Assembly (NCBI GenBank): GCA_024760905.1 | Contig: CM045734.1 | Coordinates: forward strand, 42,472,564 to 42,536,563 | Origin: Plotosus lineatus | Taxonomy: Eukaryota; Chordata; Actinopteri; Siluriformes; Plotosidae | Direction: 5' to 3' | Length of the DNA stretch: 64,000 bases | Shown: piece after piece, positions 23,961 to 36,488 of the stretch | Numbering within the stretch: position 1 is the first letter of the stretch | Layout: the number at the start of each line of letters is the position of its first letter | Made by a program: the position numbers and the translations under genes | The notes under the pieces: generated by a model | The model's database searches: none | Seen by the model: only the letters and a program-made list of their open reading frames with translations | Told to the model about the DNA's origin: nothing

Positions 23961-23970
23961 TGGTGCATCG

Positions 23971-24312
23971 CTGGGTGGTATGATAGCATAGTGGTTAACA
24001 TGTCCCCCCCCCCATACACACACACACAATAAGAAGGTCCTGGGTTTGATTCCCAGCTTGAATGTTTCTGTGTGGAGTTTACATGTTCTCACCATGCTCA
24101 TGTGGGTTTCCTCCGGCAGTCCAAAAACATGCACAGTTGGCTCATTGGCTGTTCCAAATCACCCTTAACTGTGAATGTGATTGGCTGTGTGAGCGGCCTG
24201 GGGAGCTGTCCAGGGTGTACACTTCCCTCATCCAGAGTCGGCTGTGATGGATGCCAGCCTCCCTATAACCCTAATTAGGATTAAGTTGTTCAGAAAATGA
24301 ATGAATGAATGA
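23971..24312 (+). mobile_element. SINE-B, full length
   Basis: The head has a perfect A box (TAGCATAGTGG) and B box GGTTTGATTCC. The body has TTTCTGTGTGGAGTTTACAT and GTGGGTTTCCTCCGGCAGTC. The tail is GAGCTGTCCAGGGTGTACAC, then CCCTAATTAGGATTAAG, then (AATG)n. A short (CA)n interrupts the head. GGTGCATCGCTG before and GGGGCATTGCTG after suggest a TSD. This is the reference copy for the A2 tail. Confidence 0.9.
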
Positions 24313-24949
24313 ATGAATGAATGGGGCATTGCTGTATCTAAAGCATTCATGTCTGTTAAATATATTCAGTGTACAAGTAGAAGCTGCAGTAACAATCGTA
24401 TAACATCTACCCATAGTTGGTTTATTGCTGGTCAGTGGTAGACTGCTCGAAGGTGAAAAGCTTTTTAGCTCTTAATATTACTTTGGCTGGCCAATGGTGT
24501 AATAGCCTCAGATTATGGACTACTCTAGGCACATGAATGGATTTAATGCTACAGTTTCTCCCTCATGAACTCTTGCTATGAACAGAGCCCAATGAATAAC
24601 AGTCACAAAACATTAGATATATCACTACTGGCTTGCAGATGATTGGATATTTCTCTCATAAATAGTGTTTTACAGCAAAAGGTTCCCAAGAGCAAGACCG
24701 TCATTAGACCAGGAAAAGTAAAACTGAAATAATTGTATAATCGTCGGGGAAGTTACAGTCATTAATATTGACCTCAGTGAATCACAGGCAGGTATGTGAA
24801 AGTAGAATGATAATAGTAGAGTTAATATGCCTAGAATAAAAAGTACAGTTAATAAACATGCTGTGACTATTACAAAACTCTGGCAGCTAAGTCTCAACTG
24901 CCTTTAAAAGAGAAACCAAACATGAATATAATCTTTTGCTGTTTATGTG
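24313..24949. other. Unannotated stretch
   Basis: No recognisable feature. Confidence 0.45.
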
Positions 24950-25165
24950 CTGGCGGCATGGTGTTACGGTGGTTAGCACATTTACTTCACAATATGAAGG
25001 TCCCAGGTTGGATTACTGTGCTCAGGGTGTTTCTGTGTGGAGGTTGCACATTCTCCTTATTCTTTGCATAGATCCATCTTCTCCCAGATTCTGTTTAAAT
25101 GGGTGCCAGCCTTCCTATGACCCTAATTAGGATTATGCGGCATAGAAAATTAATGAATTAATTAT
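24950..25165 (+). mobile_element. SINE-B, internally deleted
   Basis: Head GGCGGCATGGTGTTACGGTG, body TTTCTGTGTGGAGGTTGCAC, then a jump to the tail (GGTGCCAGCC, CCCTAATTAGGATTATGC) and AATTAATGAATT. Confidence 0.82.
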
Positions 25166-25175
25166 TGTTGTGATG

Positions 25176-25407
25176 TCATCATGATCATCATCATCATCAT
25201 CATCATCTTCCGCTTAATCCAGGATCGTGTTGCGGGAGCAGCAACCTAAGCAAAGAGGTCCAGACATCCCCCTCCCCCCGCCACTTCCTCCAACTCTTCC
25301 AGGGGGACACCGAGGTGTTCCCAGACAAGCCAAGAGACATAGTCCCTCCAGCGTGTTCTCGGTTGACCCCGGGGTCTCTTCCTGGTTGGACATGCACGAA
25401 AAACACT
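25176..25407 (-). mobile_element. Rex3 (RTE clade) 3' end
   Basis: A minus-strand 3' fragment of the teleost Rex3 retrotransposon: (ATC)n terminal repeats, TTCCGCTTAATCC, the GCAGCAACC and CCAACTCTTCCAGGGGGA blocks, and GGTCTCTTCCTGGTTGGACA. Only about 230 bp remain, from the end of the RT ORF and the short 3' tail. Confidence 0.87.
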
Positions 25408-25449
25408 ACTGTTGTATTCGTTGTGATATATTGTATGTAATGTTCAAAA

Positions 25450-25795
25450 TGGAGAGCATGATGGTGTAGTGGTTATCGCTTCCACCTCACAGCAAGAAAG
25501 TCCTCAGCATGAGCCTCATGCCCGAAAATATATTTTTTTGTGTGAAATGTGTGTGTTCTCACTGTACTTGTGTCGATTTCCTTCAGTGTCCTTCAATAGT
25601 TCAAAAAAATATGCACATTGGGCTAATTAGATATTCTCAATTGCCCCTAGGTGAGAGTGTTAATCATTGTGTTCTGTTTTAGTCCTGTGATTGTCTGGTG
25701 AGCTGCTCAGGATTTGTCCCACCTTCAGATGCTCCAGCTTCCCTGTGACCCAAATAAAGGATAAAGCAGCTCGAAAAATGAAATTAAATTAATAA
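25450..25795 (+). mobile_element. SINE-B, diverged
   Basis: Head GATGGTGTAGTGGTTATCGC with CACCTCACAGCAAGAA, a body with AATTGCCCCTAGGTGAGAGT, and a tail with GAGCTGCTCAGGATTTGTCC, ending in AT-rich AAATTAAATTAATAAATAA. Confidence 0.78.
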
Positions 25796-26051
25796 ATAAT
25801 GTCTTAAATTAGATTATTTTGCACTTTTGTGTAATAACACCCCCAGTGGTCTTAACCTTAAGAAATATGCACAAAATAGTATGAGGAAACAAGACTGGGA
25901 AGGATCTCTCATAACATATGATTGTAAATTCATGCAGCCTGACAATAGCAATTTTGAGATGACCTAGTGAAATTCCCCCAAGATCAGCTATTTGAACTTT
26001 TTTTTTTCTTTAAGTTCATGCTGTACTCAATTTTTGTCTACACTATTTATT

Positions 26052-26207
26052 CTTCTTCTTTTCCTTTTGGCTTTTCCCTTCAGGGGTCGCCACAGCGAAT
26101 CATCTGCCTCCATCTCACCCTATCCTTTGCATCGTCTTCTCTGACACCAACGACCTTCATGTCCTCCTTCACCACATCCATGAATCGTCTCTTTGGTTGA
26201 ATTGTCT
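26052..26207 (-). mobile_element. RTE LINE 3' fragment with 9-bp TSD
   Basis: About 145 bp of the RTE 3' end, including TTCAGGGGTCGCCACAGCGA and GACCTTCATGTCCTCCTTCA, matching the ends of the other RTE copies. CTATTTATT at 26043-26051 and 26208-26216 is a perfect direct repeat. About 12 unmatched bases lie at the 5' junction. Confidence 0.88.
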
Positions 26208-26344
26208 CTATTTATTATGTTAGAGAAACGGTGTGCCAACTTAGCAGACAATATAAATATAACCCTTAAAAAATATAAGTCAGGCAGTTGCCTCCCAGCC
26301 TTTTAATGTTTGTGATAGTCACTTGAAACTACATAAAAAATATG

Positions 26345-26346
<2 letters not shown>

Positions 26347-26390
<44 letters not shown>
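26347..26390. repeat. (CA)n microsatellite
   Basis: About 21 CA units, then CGCGCACACAC. Confidence 0.95.
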
Positions 26391-26391
<1 letters not shown>

Positions 26392-26557
26392 GCACACACT
26401 ACAAATTGTTTTACTCTATTTAGGATTGCGGAGCTTATCCCGGCCAACTCTCAGGCAAGGCACATTTATTGTAGGGCCTGTGTAGTTATTGTGTATATTG
26501 TATATACACAGTTGTGTAGGGCCGTTTAAATAATTAACATTGTCACAAAGCACCTTT

Positions 26558-26889
26558 GGGCAGTGGTGGCCTGGTGGTATAGGGTGCTGGATCACTGATC
26601 CTAAGGTTGGGGGTTCAAGCCCCACTCTCCACAAGGTTGTCACTGTCCCCTCAGTGCAGCTAACTGGGTTATCAAAGGCCGGCCATGTCTCTCACTGCCT
26701 ATGGTGTGAGGAATATAAAAGAACCATTGATAACTTTTGACTAGAGTAGCTGTCAGCGTGTTTCCGCCCTGCAACAGCCTGGTGAGCTGTCCAGGGTGTA
26801 CTCTGCCCTCACCCAGAGTCGGCTGGGATGGGTGTCAGCCACCCCGTGACCCTAATAAGGATTAAGCAGTTACAGAAAACGAATGATGA
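26558..26889 (+). mobile_element. SINE-A2 (SINE-B-type tail) with TSD
   Basis: Typical SINE-A head and centre (GCTAACTGGGTTATCAAAGG), then the alternative tail from about 26775 (GAGCTGTCCAGGGTGTACTC, GAGTCGGCTGGGATGGG, AAGGATTAAGCAG) ending GAATGATGAA. ACAAAGCACCTTT (26545-26557) and ACAAAGCAGCTTT (26890-26902) form a 13-bp target-site duplication with one mismatch. The duplication encloses head and tail together, so the chimera moved as one unit. Confidence 0.92.
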
Positions 26890-26902
26890 ACAAAGCAGCT
26901 TT

Positions 26903-27985
26903 AACGAGTAAAACAAATTTGTTGAATAATAAAAACTTTTGGGTTTTTTTGGAATTTCTATAGAAACCCAATGCATTCCTAATAAGCAAGCCTGGTGCAA
27001 CAGACTGAAGGAAAAACCCTCAGATGATATGAGGAGAAAACCTTGAGAAGAACCTGACTTAAAGGGGAACCCTATCGTTATTTGGGTAAGACTTCATTAA
27101 AATACAATTTAGCAGAAATTTCATTACTTCAGTATGAAGATAAGTTGGCCATTCTTGAGCTGAAATGTCAATTCTGCTAATAAAATGATCCAAGTTGAAG
27201 AATTATATAAGCGGCAGTGAAAAAGTTGTCGTTATCGTTCTTAAGCTATACCTAGGACCATGTCAGTCAACACCAGCAGGATTAGTGGACATCCAAGATG
27301 AGAACTCTTACCAGCAGTTGGATCAGTATGGACTACAGCATTCAGTGAGCAGAAGGATCAGGATCACTGGTGTCTCAGAAGTAGCATCTGTACCTCATCT
27401 ATGACTACACAAAGAGTGAGGGGGTTGTTGGGAATGCTCACAACAGTGTAAGAATAAAGGAGAGGGATTATTATTGCTGGCTGTAAGCAGGACCTCCAGC
27501 ATGACTGGCTATGACAGGATAACTAATTAGAGAGAACCAAAAGGAAGACAGTTAAAAGGGTACCTTCTGACATAAGGTAATCAGCATTTTTTTTTTAACA
27601 CTACCTGAATAACTTTCAAATCATCCAGTAAAATAATAACATTTATATTTAGCAGGAGGCTGATCTGGATTATGTTCACCTGTTTTCTAACTAGACTCAG
27701 GTTATTTTGACGAAATATAAATGCTCTGAATAAAATGGCTTGTGATAATGCAATAAAATATTTTGTCAATAATGACTCAACAAGAGTCTCCGTAATTCTC
27801 TAAAGACTTTTCAAAGCTGGTTGACTAATCCTGGTGCTGAAATTGCCTTGGAAGTGAACGTGACAGTCCTTGACTGTAGTCCTTTATAATGCATTTCTCA
27901 GCACTTCACATTTTATTCTTAAGCTGTTCAGAAATGCCAGATTTTAACCTCTCATCACATATCACTACAAACCATATATGACTAA
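26903..27985. other. Unannotated stretch
   Basis: No recognisable gene or repeat. Confidence 0.45.
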
Positions 27986-27988
27986 CAA

Positions 27989-28046
<58 letters not shown>

Positions 28047-28101
28047 GTTATTATTATTATTATCATTATTATTATTATTATTATTATTGTTGTTGTTATT
28101 A

Positions 28102-28147
<46 letters not shown>

Positions 28148-28168
28148 GATTATTATTGTTATTATTAT
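27989..28168. repeat. (ATT)n microsatellite, interrupted
   Basis: About 60 ATT units with GTT and ATC interruptions. The poly-isoleucine frame here is an artefact. Confidence 0.97.
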
Positions 28169-28425
28169 ATACAGTTAAAATTTGTATGTAGAGGATCGAA
28201 AATTGTGCCTAGTTGAACCCTCCAAGGACTTCATGGAGTCTGTGCAGACTCTCCAGTACCACAGCCTTTTGTATCACCTACACTATCAGAACCGGTGCAT
28301 TCGAGGCAGCAAATCCTGGCACCCGCTTGACCTCCTGGATTATGCTGGGAAGGTCCAGGCATAGAGCACCAAGAATGATTGAGATCCGAAATGGCAGGGA
28401 TTCATTACAAAAGCCAGATGTTGGA
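28169..28425. other. Unknown fragment between two (ATT)n arrays
   Basis: A 250-bp GC-balanced block, open in several frames on both strands, between two ATT arrays. The arrangement is compatible with the 3' end of a LINE whose tail is an ATT repeat, but I see no RT motif. Confidence 0.35.

Positions 28426-28479
<54 letters not shown>
28426..28479. repeat. (ATT)n microsatellite
   Basis: About 18 ATT units. Confidence 0.95.
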
Positions 28480-29190
28480 AAGTCTTTTATTTTAGGCTGT
28501 AACACAAAACAATATGGTGAAAAAAAGCTTTTTGATATAATGCATGTCATAACTATTAGCCAAAACTCACTGAACGTAATCATGATGGTACAACATTACT
28601 GCACACTGTTGCACTTTTGCCGTGCTATTTCAAGGTGAAATAAAAAGAGCAAGACTGTGATATCACGGAGCAAGATCAAATTGAAGAAAAAATGAACTGA
28701 ATAATGGTGTTACAAAGACTTTTAATAGACCATAGACGTGTGTCCATTTCTGCACAGGTATGAGTAAAAGCCTTCAAGGAGTGGCACAATCCACATAAAC
28801 CTGTCATGGCTGAACTGCTAGAGGAAATTACATTTTCACAAGGGTGCTCTTCTACAAATTATGATGACTTGCAGCCATAACATGTTTTCCATGAAGCTGA
28901 ATAAAAGTCTTGTACAATACAAGAATCTTCCATCAAGAAACTATCATGAAATAGAGGAAACATTAATTAAAATTGGCAATATATCTTATGAAGGCCTTAG
29001 TAATAACTAAATAGCAATATATTCACGTTATAATGCATTCATAAATCAATGTATACATTATTAAATCTGTTTATAAAAAAATACATTACTGTTAATGGAA
29101 TGTTTTGCACAATGATTTTGAGATGAAAAATAAGGTAACACTGCAGGGCCAATAATGCACATGAAGTCAAGGGTTCCTTTGCATTGCTAG
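28480..29190. other. Unannotated AT-rich stretch
   Basis: Nothing recognisable. Confidence 0.45.
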
Positions 29191-29194
29191 CATA

Positions 29195-29510
29195 AAGTGT
29201 TACACATTCATTTCCCAAGCTGCTTAATAGTACTAGGGTAAGCCAACATGAGGCAAAGGTCTGGTACAGCTCACCAGACCATTGTGAGGCAACAAACAAA
29301 TAACCATTCACACTCACAACTAGGGTTAAATTGGAACAGTCGATGAGCCTAATATACATACATTTGGACTGTGGAAGGAAACTGAGGAAACCTTCACAAG
29401 CACAGGAAGAACGTGCAAACTCCACAGAGAACAGTTCAATCCTGGGAATTCAAACTCTTGAATGTCTTGCTATGAGACAGACATGCTAATCACGAGGCCA
29501 CTGTAATGCC
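29195..29510 (-). mobile_element. SINE-B, full length, diverged
   Basis: Minus-strand copy: tail (complement of AAGCTGCTTAATAGTACTAG), body (complement of ATTTGGACTGTGGAAGGAAA and GTGCAAACTCCACAGAGAAC), head near 29480-29510. Confidence 0.78.
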
Positions 29511-29654
29511 TCAACAGATACGAATACTAATTAAATAAATAGTGTTCATATTTTACAATATCTAATTTTAGCTATAAATTGCATTTCTTTTTCATAAATA
29601 ATAATAAAAATAATTATGCATATAATTCATGGTAAATGTATTATAATATGATGC

Positions 29655-30416
29655 CTCTTCTTCTTTTCCATTCGGCTGTTCCCTTCAGGGGTCGCCACAG
29701 CAAATGATCTGCCTCCATCTCTCCCTATCCTCTGCATCTTCTACTCTTACTCCAACGACCTTCATGTCCGCCTTCACCGCATCCATAAATCTTCTCTTTG
29801 GTCTTCCTCTGGGCCTTCTGCCTGGTAGTTCCAACCTCAGCATCCGACGACCAATATACTCACTATCCCTCCTCTGTACATGTCCAAACCATCTCAATCT
29901 AGCCTCTCTGACTTTGTCTCCAAAACGTCTTACATGTGCTGTCCCTCTGATGTACTCATTTCTGATCCTATCCATCCTCGTTACTCCCAAAGAGAACCTC
30001 AACATTTTCATCTCTGCTACCTCCAGCTTTGCCTCCTGTCTTTTCCCCAGGGCCACTGTCTCTAACCCATACAACATCGCTGGCCTCACCACCGTCTTGT
30101 ACACTTTTCCCTTCATTCTTGCCGATACTCTCCTATCACACATCACACCGGACACTTTTCTCCATCCATTCCACCCTTGCCTGCACGCGCTTCTTCACCT
30201 CTTTTCCACACTCTCCATTGCTCTGGATTGTTGAGCCTAAGTACTTAAAATCCTCCACCTTCTTTATCTCTGCCCCCTGTAACCTCAAAGTTCCTCTTGG
30301 GTCCTTGTCGTTCACACACGTGTATTCTGTCTTACTAAGACTAACCTTCAATCCCCTCCTTTCCAGGGCATACCTCCACCTCTCTAGATTTTTCTCCACT
30401 TGGTCTCTGCTCTCAC
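29655..30416 (-). mobile_element. RTE LINE, 5'-truncated, 8-bp TSD
   Basis: A minus-strand 3' end of about 760 bp covering the last third of RT and the C-terminal region (YLGST, RRDSEYIG) and ending ICCGDP plus the short 3' UTR. TATGATGC flanks it perfectly (29647-29654, 30417-30424). The frame is broken near 30140-30155, where the two open segments meet. It is more diverged than the 45-51 kb copies. Confidence 0.92.
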
Positions 30417-30440
30417 TATGATGCAAATGTGCATATTCAT

Positions 30441-30722
30441 TCATTCATTCATTTATTTTCTGAACCGTTTAATAATAATTTGGGTTGCGGGGAGCCTGGC
30501 ACCCATTTCAGTCGACTCTTTGCAAGGACTGAGTACACCATGGGCAGCTCACCAGGCCATTGCAGAAACATACTTGATGGCTATAGACAGTGAGAAACAT
30601 GGCCAGCCTTTGAAACCCAGTTAGCTGCACTGGGGGCACAGCAGTGATAACCGTTGAGAGTGGAGGTTGAACCCCAACCCTTGAGAGCTTTAATCCAGTT
30701 CCTTACCACCGGGTTACCACTG
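30441..30722 (-). mobile_element. SINE-A2 (SINE-B-type tail)
   Basis: From its 3' end: (ATTC)n at 30436-30460, the tail (complement of TTGCGGGGAGCCTGGCACCC and GCAGCTCACCAGGCCATTGC), the SINE-A centre (complement of GAAACCCAGTTAGCTGCACT) and a mutated head. It sits 20 bp from the RTE copy above. Confidence 0.83.
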
Positions 30723-31571
30723 CTAATCTGTATAAATTTATACAGATCACGATGAACGTTTCTTTAACATAGTGTATCTTGCAATGATAAATAAGGGTTT
30801 GAGTTAAATAGAACAGTACTAAAGTTGTACTGCATATCATGGGAGCTCCTGGGAGAAAATTGGTGGACTATGTGAGTAGTGTAGAGTGCCATATCAGGCA
30901 GTCCTCGCTCTAATCTGCACTGTAACCTGCTTGTGTGAACACCATTTCTCAACAGAACTCTATTTTTGGTCTATAAAAGATGTGGTTTATTTCACATATG
31001 CAGCAAGCATCCCAATCCAAAAACCTGCTCACAAAATAGATCAACCATTTGCATATTCCATATCTCATAATAATGTTTGCCCATTTATCATGTTAGACAA
31101 CTTTATGAATGAGTTTTTCCTTTCATTGTCATATTAATCAAAAGCAACATAAATATAAGAAAAGAAGAAATCAAAAAACAGTAAATAAAAGATGCTTCTC
31201 ATCTGAGCTCTTTTGAATAAATATCGTATACAAATAAACTGTCAGAGTAAGCAAAAAACAACAACAAAACCACTACAGCTGAAGTCATTGCCAAAAGTAA
31301 GTTTCACTCCTATCAGCACTTTTTGTGATTTTTTTAAAAATATACTAAGCTGAATAAATAGCATTTTTATGAGTGAGTGATGTATCTGAAATGTCTATGA
31401 GATATTACAAAAATATCAATAGATACACATGTTTCAAAGTGCACTGGAATCTGACCAAGACTCTTGTAAGATTTCGCAGAAAGGTGGATGCTGAGAAAAT
31501 TAGTTACAGCTTATACAATATAATTATATATATATATAGTTTATAATTATATTATATATATAATAATAGTT
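30723..31571. other. Unannotated AT-rich stretch
   Basis: Nothing recognisable. Confidence 0.45.
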
Positions 31572-32777
31572 TATTCTTCTTTTATCTTTCGGCTGTTCCC
31601 TTCAGGGGTCGCCACAGCGAATCATCTACCTCCATCTCACCCTATCCTCTGCATCTTCTTCTCTTACACCAACTGCCTTCATGTCCTGCTTCACCACGTC
31701 CATGAATCGTCTCTTTGGTCTTCCTCTAAGCCTTCTGCCTGGTACTTCCAACCTCAGCATCCTACTACCAATATACTCACTATCCCTCCTCTGTACATGT
31801 CCAAACCATCTCAATCTAGCCTCTCTGACTTTGTCTCCAAAACGTCTTACATGTGCTGTCCCTCTGATGTACTCATTCCTGATCCTATCCATCCTCGTTA
31901 CTCCCAAAGAGAACCTCAACATTTTCATCTCTGCTACCTCCAGCTCTGCCTCCTGTCTTTTCCCCAGGGCCACTGTTTCTAACCCATACAACATCGCTTG
32001 CCTCAACGCCATCTTGTACACTTTTCCTTTCATTCTTGCCGATACCCTCCTATCACACATCACACCGGACACTTTTCTCCATCCATTCCAACCTGCCTGC
32101 ACACGCTTCTTCACTTCTTTTCCACACTCTCCATTGCTCTGGACTGTTGAGCCTAAGTACTTAAAATCCTCCACCTTCCTGATCTCTGCTCCCTGTAACC
32201 TCACTGTTCCTGTTGGGTCCTTGTCATTCATACACATGCATTCTGTCTTACTGAAGGTAACATACATTCCCCTCCTTTCTAAGGCATACCTCCACCACTC
32301 TAGATTTTCCTGCACTTGTTCTCTGCTCTCACTACAGACCACAATGTCATCTGCAAACATCATAGTCCATGGGGAATTTGTCTAACCTCGTCTGTCAGCC
32401 TGTCCATTACCATAGCAAACAAGAAAGGGCTCAGAGCTGACCCTTGATGCAGTCCACCTTCACCTTGAACTCTTCTGTCATACCAAGAGCACACCTCACC
32501 ACTGTCTTACATCTCTCATACATGTCCTGAACCACTCTAACATACCTCTCTGCCCCTCCAGACTTCTTCATGTAATACCACAGTTCCTCTCTCAGCACCC
32601 TGTCATATGCCTTCTCCAGATCCACAAAGGCACAATGCAGCTTCGTCTGACCTTCTCTGAACTTCTCTATTAACATCCTCAAGGCAAACACTGCATCTGT
32701 GGTGCTCTTTCTTGGCATGAAACCAAACTGTTGTTCACAAATGCTGACCTCTGCCCTTAGTCTAGCTTCCACTATTC
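31572..32777 (-). mobile_element. RTE LINE, 5'-truncated, frameshifted
   Basis: Minus strand, about 1.2 kb. From 32777 it encodes RT motifs QQFGFMPRKSTTD and FVDLEKAYDRV, then after frame breaks MMFADDIVVCSES (catalytic FADD), YLGSTVQSNGE and RRDSEYIG. Compared with the 50-kb copy, deletions near 32365-32385 and at about 32451 break the frame into at least two segments (32784-32431 and 32363-31626). Dead copy. Confidence 0.92.
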
Positions 32778-32787
32778 CTGGCAAACT

Positions 32788-32789
<2 letters not shown>

Positions 32790-32834
<45 letters not shown>
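32790..32834. repeat. (CT)n microsatellite
   Basis: About 22 CT units followed by a short (AT)n. Confidence 0.95.
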
Positions 32835-32837
<3 letters not shown>

Positions 32838-32848
32838 ATATATATATA

Positions 32849-33153
32849 GCACCGGTGGGGTAGTGGTTAGGGTACTGCGCTCATGATCAGGAGGTTGTGA
32901 TTTCGGATCCCACTGAGACCCTCACTGTGCTAAGACCCCTGGGCAAGGTCTCAACCACAAGTGTGCCTGTGTTCACCCAGCAGTATAACTGGGAACCAGT
33001 AAAAAAATATACTGGGAAGGTAACCTGCGATGGACTGGAGTCCCATCCAGGAGGAGTTGAACTCCTGGTCGCTTCACATTATGGAAACCGGGGATAAGCA
33101 CCAGCCTGATGAGCCACTATGGCTCGGGTGTAAAAGAAAAGAAAAAAAAAAAA
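32849..33153 (+). mobile_element. SINE-C, full length
   Basis: Head CACCGGTGGGGTAGTGGTTA, the body shared with 20866-21164 (GTTCACCCAGCAGTATAACT, GCGATGGACTGGAGTCCCAT, GGGGATAAGCACCAG), A-rich 3' end. Both flanks are (TA)n, so the insertion went into, or created, a TA-rich site. Confidence 0.88.
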
Positions 33154-33881
33154 ATATATATATATACATACATACACTCTGTCGAAAAAAAACAGATGTA
33201 TTACCTAAAATATTAAATGCCATACTGCTGCCAAAAAAGTGCATAATAATTATCATGATTCACACCGATTTAATCTAATCTAAAATTAATATAAATTCCA
33301 AAGTTCCTTTAACTGTACTTATGACTGTAATTGTAAACTCTCATGCTAGTTAGCTCATGTTAAATTGCTGTCTTGTGCAATATGAATATGCAATACTGTT
33401 ATATAACACCATTTTTACAGTCAGTAATGCTTATTGCAGAGAATCTAGTGAAGCTCTTTGCAAAGCTGTGGATCCATTTATCATTATAGATTATTCTGCT
33501 CATCTCCAGACACTTTGGTTTAGGGTGACAACCAAAAGGTCACCCACATTGTACATTTCATTTTGGGTTCAGTGACTTTATTAGTGTGGCTTGATCGATA
33601 AAGAGCTCAGAAGGTGACAAGATGCAAGGTGTAATAACATTTATGGGGAAAAATCAGTTGCGGTGTTGGCAAGATAAACTGATCATAAAAATTAATTATT
33701 CTTCCCGTATAATGCTGAAATAATATTTTGTTCATTAAATAGCCATATAATAAAATCTATTCTAAAGTTCTTGTTTACTGTTTCTCTATACAGCTAACTT
33801 TTATTTCAGATTACAGAGGTACTATCTGACCAGGATAAGATTACACACACTCTATACTTGTTAAGTAATCCAATTACCACA

Positions 33882-33927
<46 letters not shown>

Positions 33928-35095
33928 GCACAACATAATATAGCATATATAACAGGCTATATCTCTGCTAGGCTGGGATACATTTGCAAAATCAAATGAG
34001 AAAGTCTATGCAAAATGATTTGTGTATGTACAACACATAAGCTCACTGAGATGAACTTCCAAGTTGGCAAATCATGATATTTATTTATTTATTTGACTTT
34101 TGATATGCTGTATTAATACTGCAAGAGAAAATTAATGCCTCCGCATTTAACCCATCCAAAGGGAGTACACGTACACTTGGAGCAGTGGGAGCTCATTCTC
34201 CCCACTGAAACCTATGTTTCCTGTTGGTTCTGAAATCAATCTAGCGGCCTTTAGCTCCCAAACATACTTCTCAAACCAATAGACCACAGCTTCCCTAAAT
34301 CAATTATTGATGGAAAATAACAGTACGTGTAGTGACATAAAATTGTTTCCACTGTACTTTATTTTGTTACCTGCAGGTCCAGCTAAATTATGAATAAGCA
34401 ATATTTCTTTTAAAGTCCTATTTGTATACACTCATGGCATTGATGATCTGTTGAACTATGCTGTGTGTTGCTTGATTGCATGCTCTAAAACTTTCATTTC
34501 AAACTTCATTGAATTCCTTATTAGTTCTTTTGTAGGTCAAGCATCTTTGGCAGGGTGACACTGATGACAACAAGCAGCACATTATGGTCATGGAAACTAC
34601 TGGGCTACCTGCAAGATAGTAAATACACAAATAGGTTTAAATAGCCCTATGATAGCCCTGGCACAATAGTGGTATAACAGCGAATGTTACCTTACCTGTG
34701 TTTTCAAATCTTGTTATCTTTGTTGTGCGTAATGATTGTTGGACCTGAATTCATTGTTTTTGCAGTCTACAATTGAAACCTCTGACAAAATAATCTCCAT
34801 ATCAAAGACATAATGATTTCATTATTTACACAAATGCATAGTAGATGTTTTCTGAATTTTCTGAATTCTGAATTCAGAATATTTAAAATAACACCAAGAG
34901 TGTCTTTGTTACTTTGGAAATATCATTCTTCATGAATAGTGCATAGCTAATTCTTTCCTGCTGCTAATGAGCTGCTGTTAACACTTTGGTGTGCAAAGAG
35001 GTCAGAAAGCCATGCACAAGGGTCAGGCATGTGATTTATATATAAATTATTGGCACAAAACTGTATTTCTCAAAACTGAAACACACACACACAGA
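33154..35095. other. Unannotated stretch with one possible SINE relic
   Basis: An (AT)n of about 20 units lies near 33884-33921. About 34110-34290 (minus) faintly resembles a common fish SINE body (CGCATTTAACCCATCC, GGAGCAGTGGGAGC). The rest shows nothing recognisable. Confidence 0.4.
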
Positions 35096-35096
35096 T

Positions 35097-35116
35097 ATAC
35101 ATATATATACTAGTAT

Positions 35117-35196
<80 letters not shown>
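35097..35196. repeat. (AT)n microsatellite
   Basis: Imperfect then pure AT repeat (mostly 35126-35196) running into the 3' side of a truncated SINE-A. Confidence 0.95.
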
Positions 35197-35198
<2 letters not shown>

Positions 35199-35365
35199 CT
35201 GACGACTTTGCAGCCTACTCTTTACAAAAGTCAGCAATAGTTCTTTTTACATGCCTCAGCACTTGGGGGGGGGGGGCAGTGACAACCTTGTGGAGAGTGG
35301 GACTCGAACCCCCAACCTTTGGATCAGCGATCCAGCGCCCTATACCACTAGACCACCACTGCCCC
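35197..35365 (-). mobile_element. SINE-A, 3' part missing
   Basis: Minus strand. Head and B box (complement of GGACTCGAACCC, at about 35298-35312) and part of the centre are present. The copy stops inside the central domain where (AT)n begins, so the tail type cannot be assigned. Confidence 0.88.
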
Positions 35366-35368
35366 ATA

Positions 35369-35488
<120 letters not shown>

Positions 35489-36168
35489 TCACTTTACTCT
35501 GCTTCCTAACTGTTGGTCTTTGGATTATTCTGTTTTAACGTATTTATTTTTTGAATGATTACCTCCAGACCACTTACACAAAGTCTTCATGTCAAGGAAT
35601 CGGTTTTACTGCCTTCAGCACAAGGGCAGGGTATTGTCCGGATTATCATTTATCACCTGCATTTAACATTGAAATGTAGAGTGGTATTCATCAAATGATT
35701 GAGTGATTTGATCACCGTTCTCTCTTTTGTCATTCCTCAAGGTTGGTCATGATAAGGGCTAGAGGGAGGGGCTACTGCTTATTAGGATAATTTGGCTTGA
35801 TTAATAGATTCACTCCTAATGTGTCGTGGCTGTTCATGAATAGTTCATATGCTGGGATTCAATCTATTATAGAGTGTACCTTTTCAAGGTTGTGGGGGTC
35901 AGGTGACATTTATTTTGAATAAGTGTCCATCAGCAGTAATGAGAATGTCAAAGATATTAAAGCTACATTTTCAGTCTACTATATGGCACTTATGCCAGTG
36001 ATCTGAATTTAAAAGTGTGACTGTTTATGATGAAAAACTGTTTCTATAATTTAAAGTGTGCTCTGTGGTCATTGGCACTCTTAACAATATTAGTGTATAC
36101 GGTAAGAACGAAAATGGTGAAGTGGCTTCATCTCATACTGAAAAAAAAAAAAGGCGAGAGAAATCTAG
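35489..36168. other. Unannotated stretch
   Basis: Nothing recognisable. Confidence 0.45.
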
Positions 36169-36179
36169 CTGTTTATTTA

Positions 36180-36477
36180 TTCATTTATTCATTCTCTTAA
36201 TCCTAATTGGGGTCTCAGGGAGGCTGGGTGAGGGCAGAGTACACCTTGGACAGCTCACCAGGCCATTGCAGGACCGAAACATGTTGATGGCTATGCAATC
36301 TACTCTTGATGAAGGGCAGCAATGGTTCCTTTACAGGTGTCTCACCACCAGCCTTTTATAACCCAGTTAGCTGCACTGGTGGGAGAGCAGTGACAGCCCA
36401 TTGATAGTGGGGCTTTAACCCCCAACCTTGGGATCAGTAATCCAGCAACCTACCTCTGGGCTACCACTGCCCCTCAA
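36180..36477 (-). mobile_element. SINE-A2 with 11-bp perfect TSD
   Basis: Minus-strand chimera: (ATTC)-rich 3' end, SINE-B-type tail (complement of GGGCAGAGTACACCTTGGAC), SINE-A centre and head. CTGTTTATTTA at 36169-36179 and 36478-36488 is a perfect direct repeat enclosing the whole chimera. Confidence 0.92.
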
Positions 36478-36488
36478 CTGTTTATTTA

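Noticed and set aside
23971..25795. A single long element made of three SINE-B copies and Rex3
   Set aside because: Each SINE-B has its own head and tail; they are separate insertions that happen to cluster.
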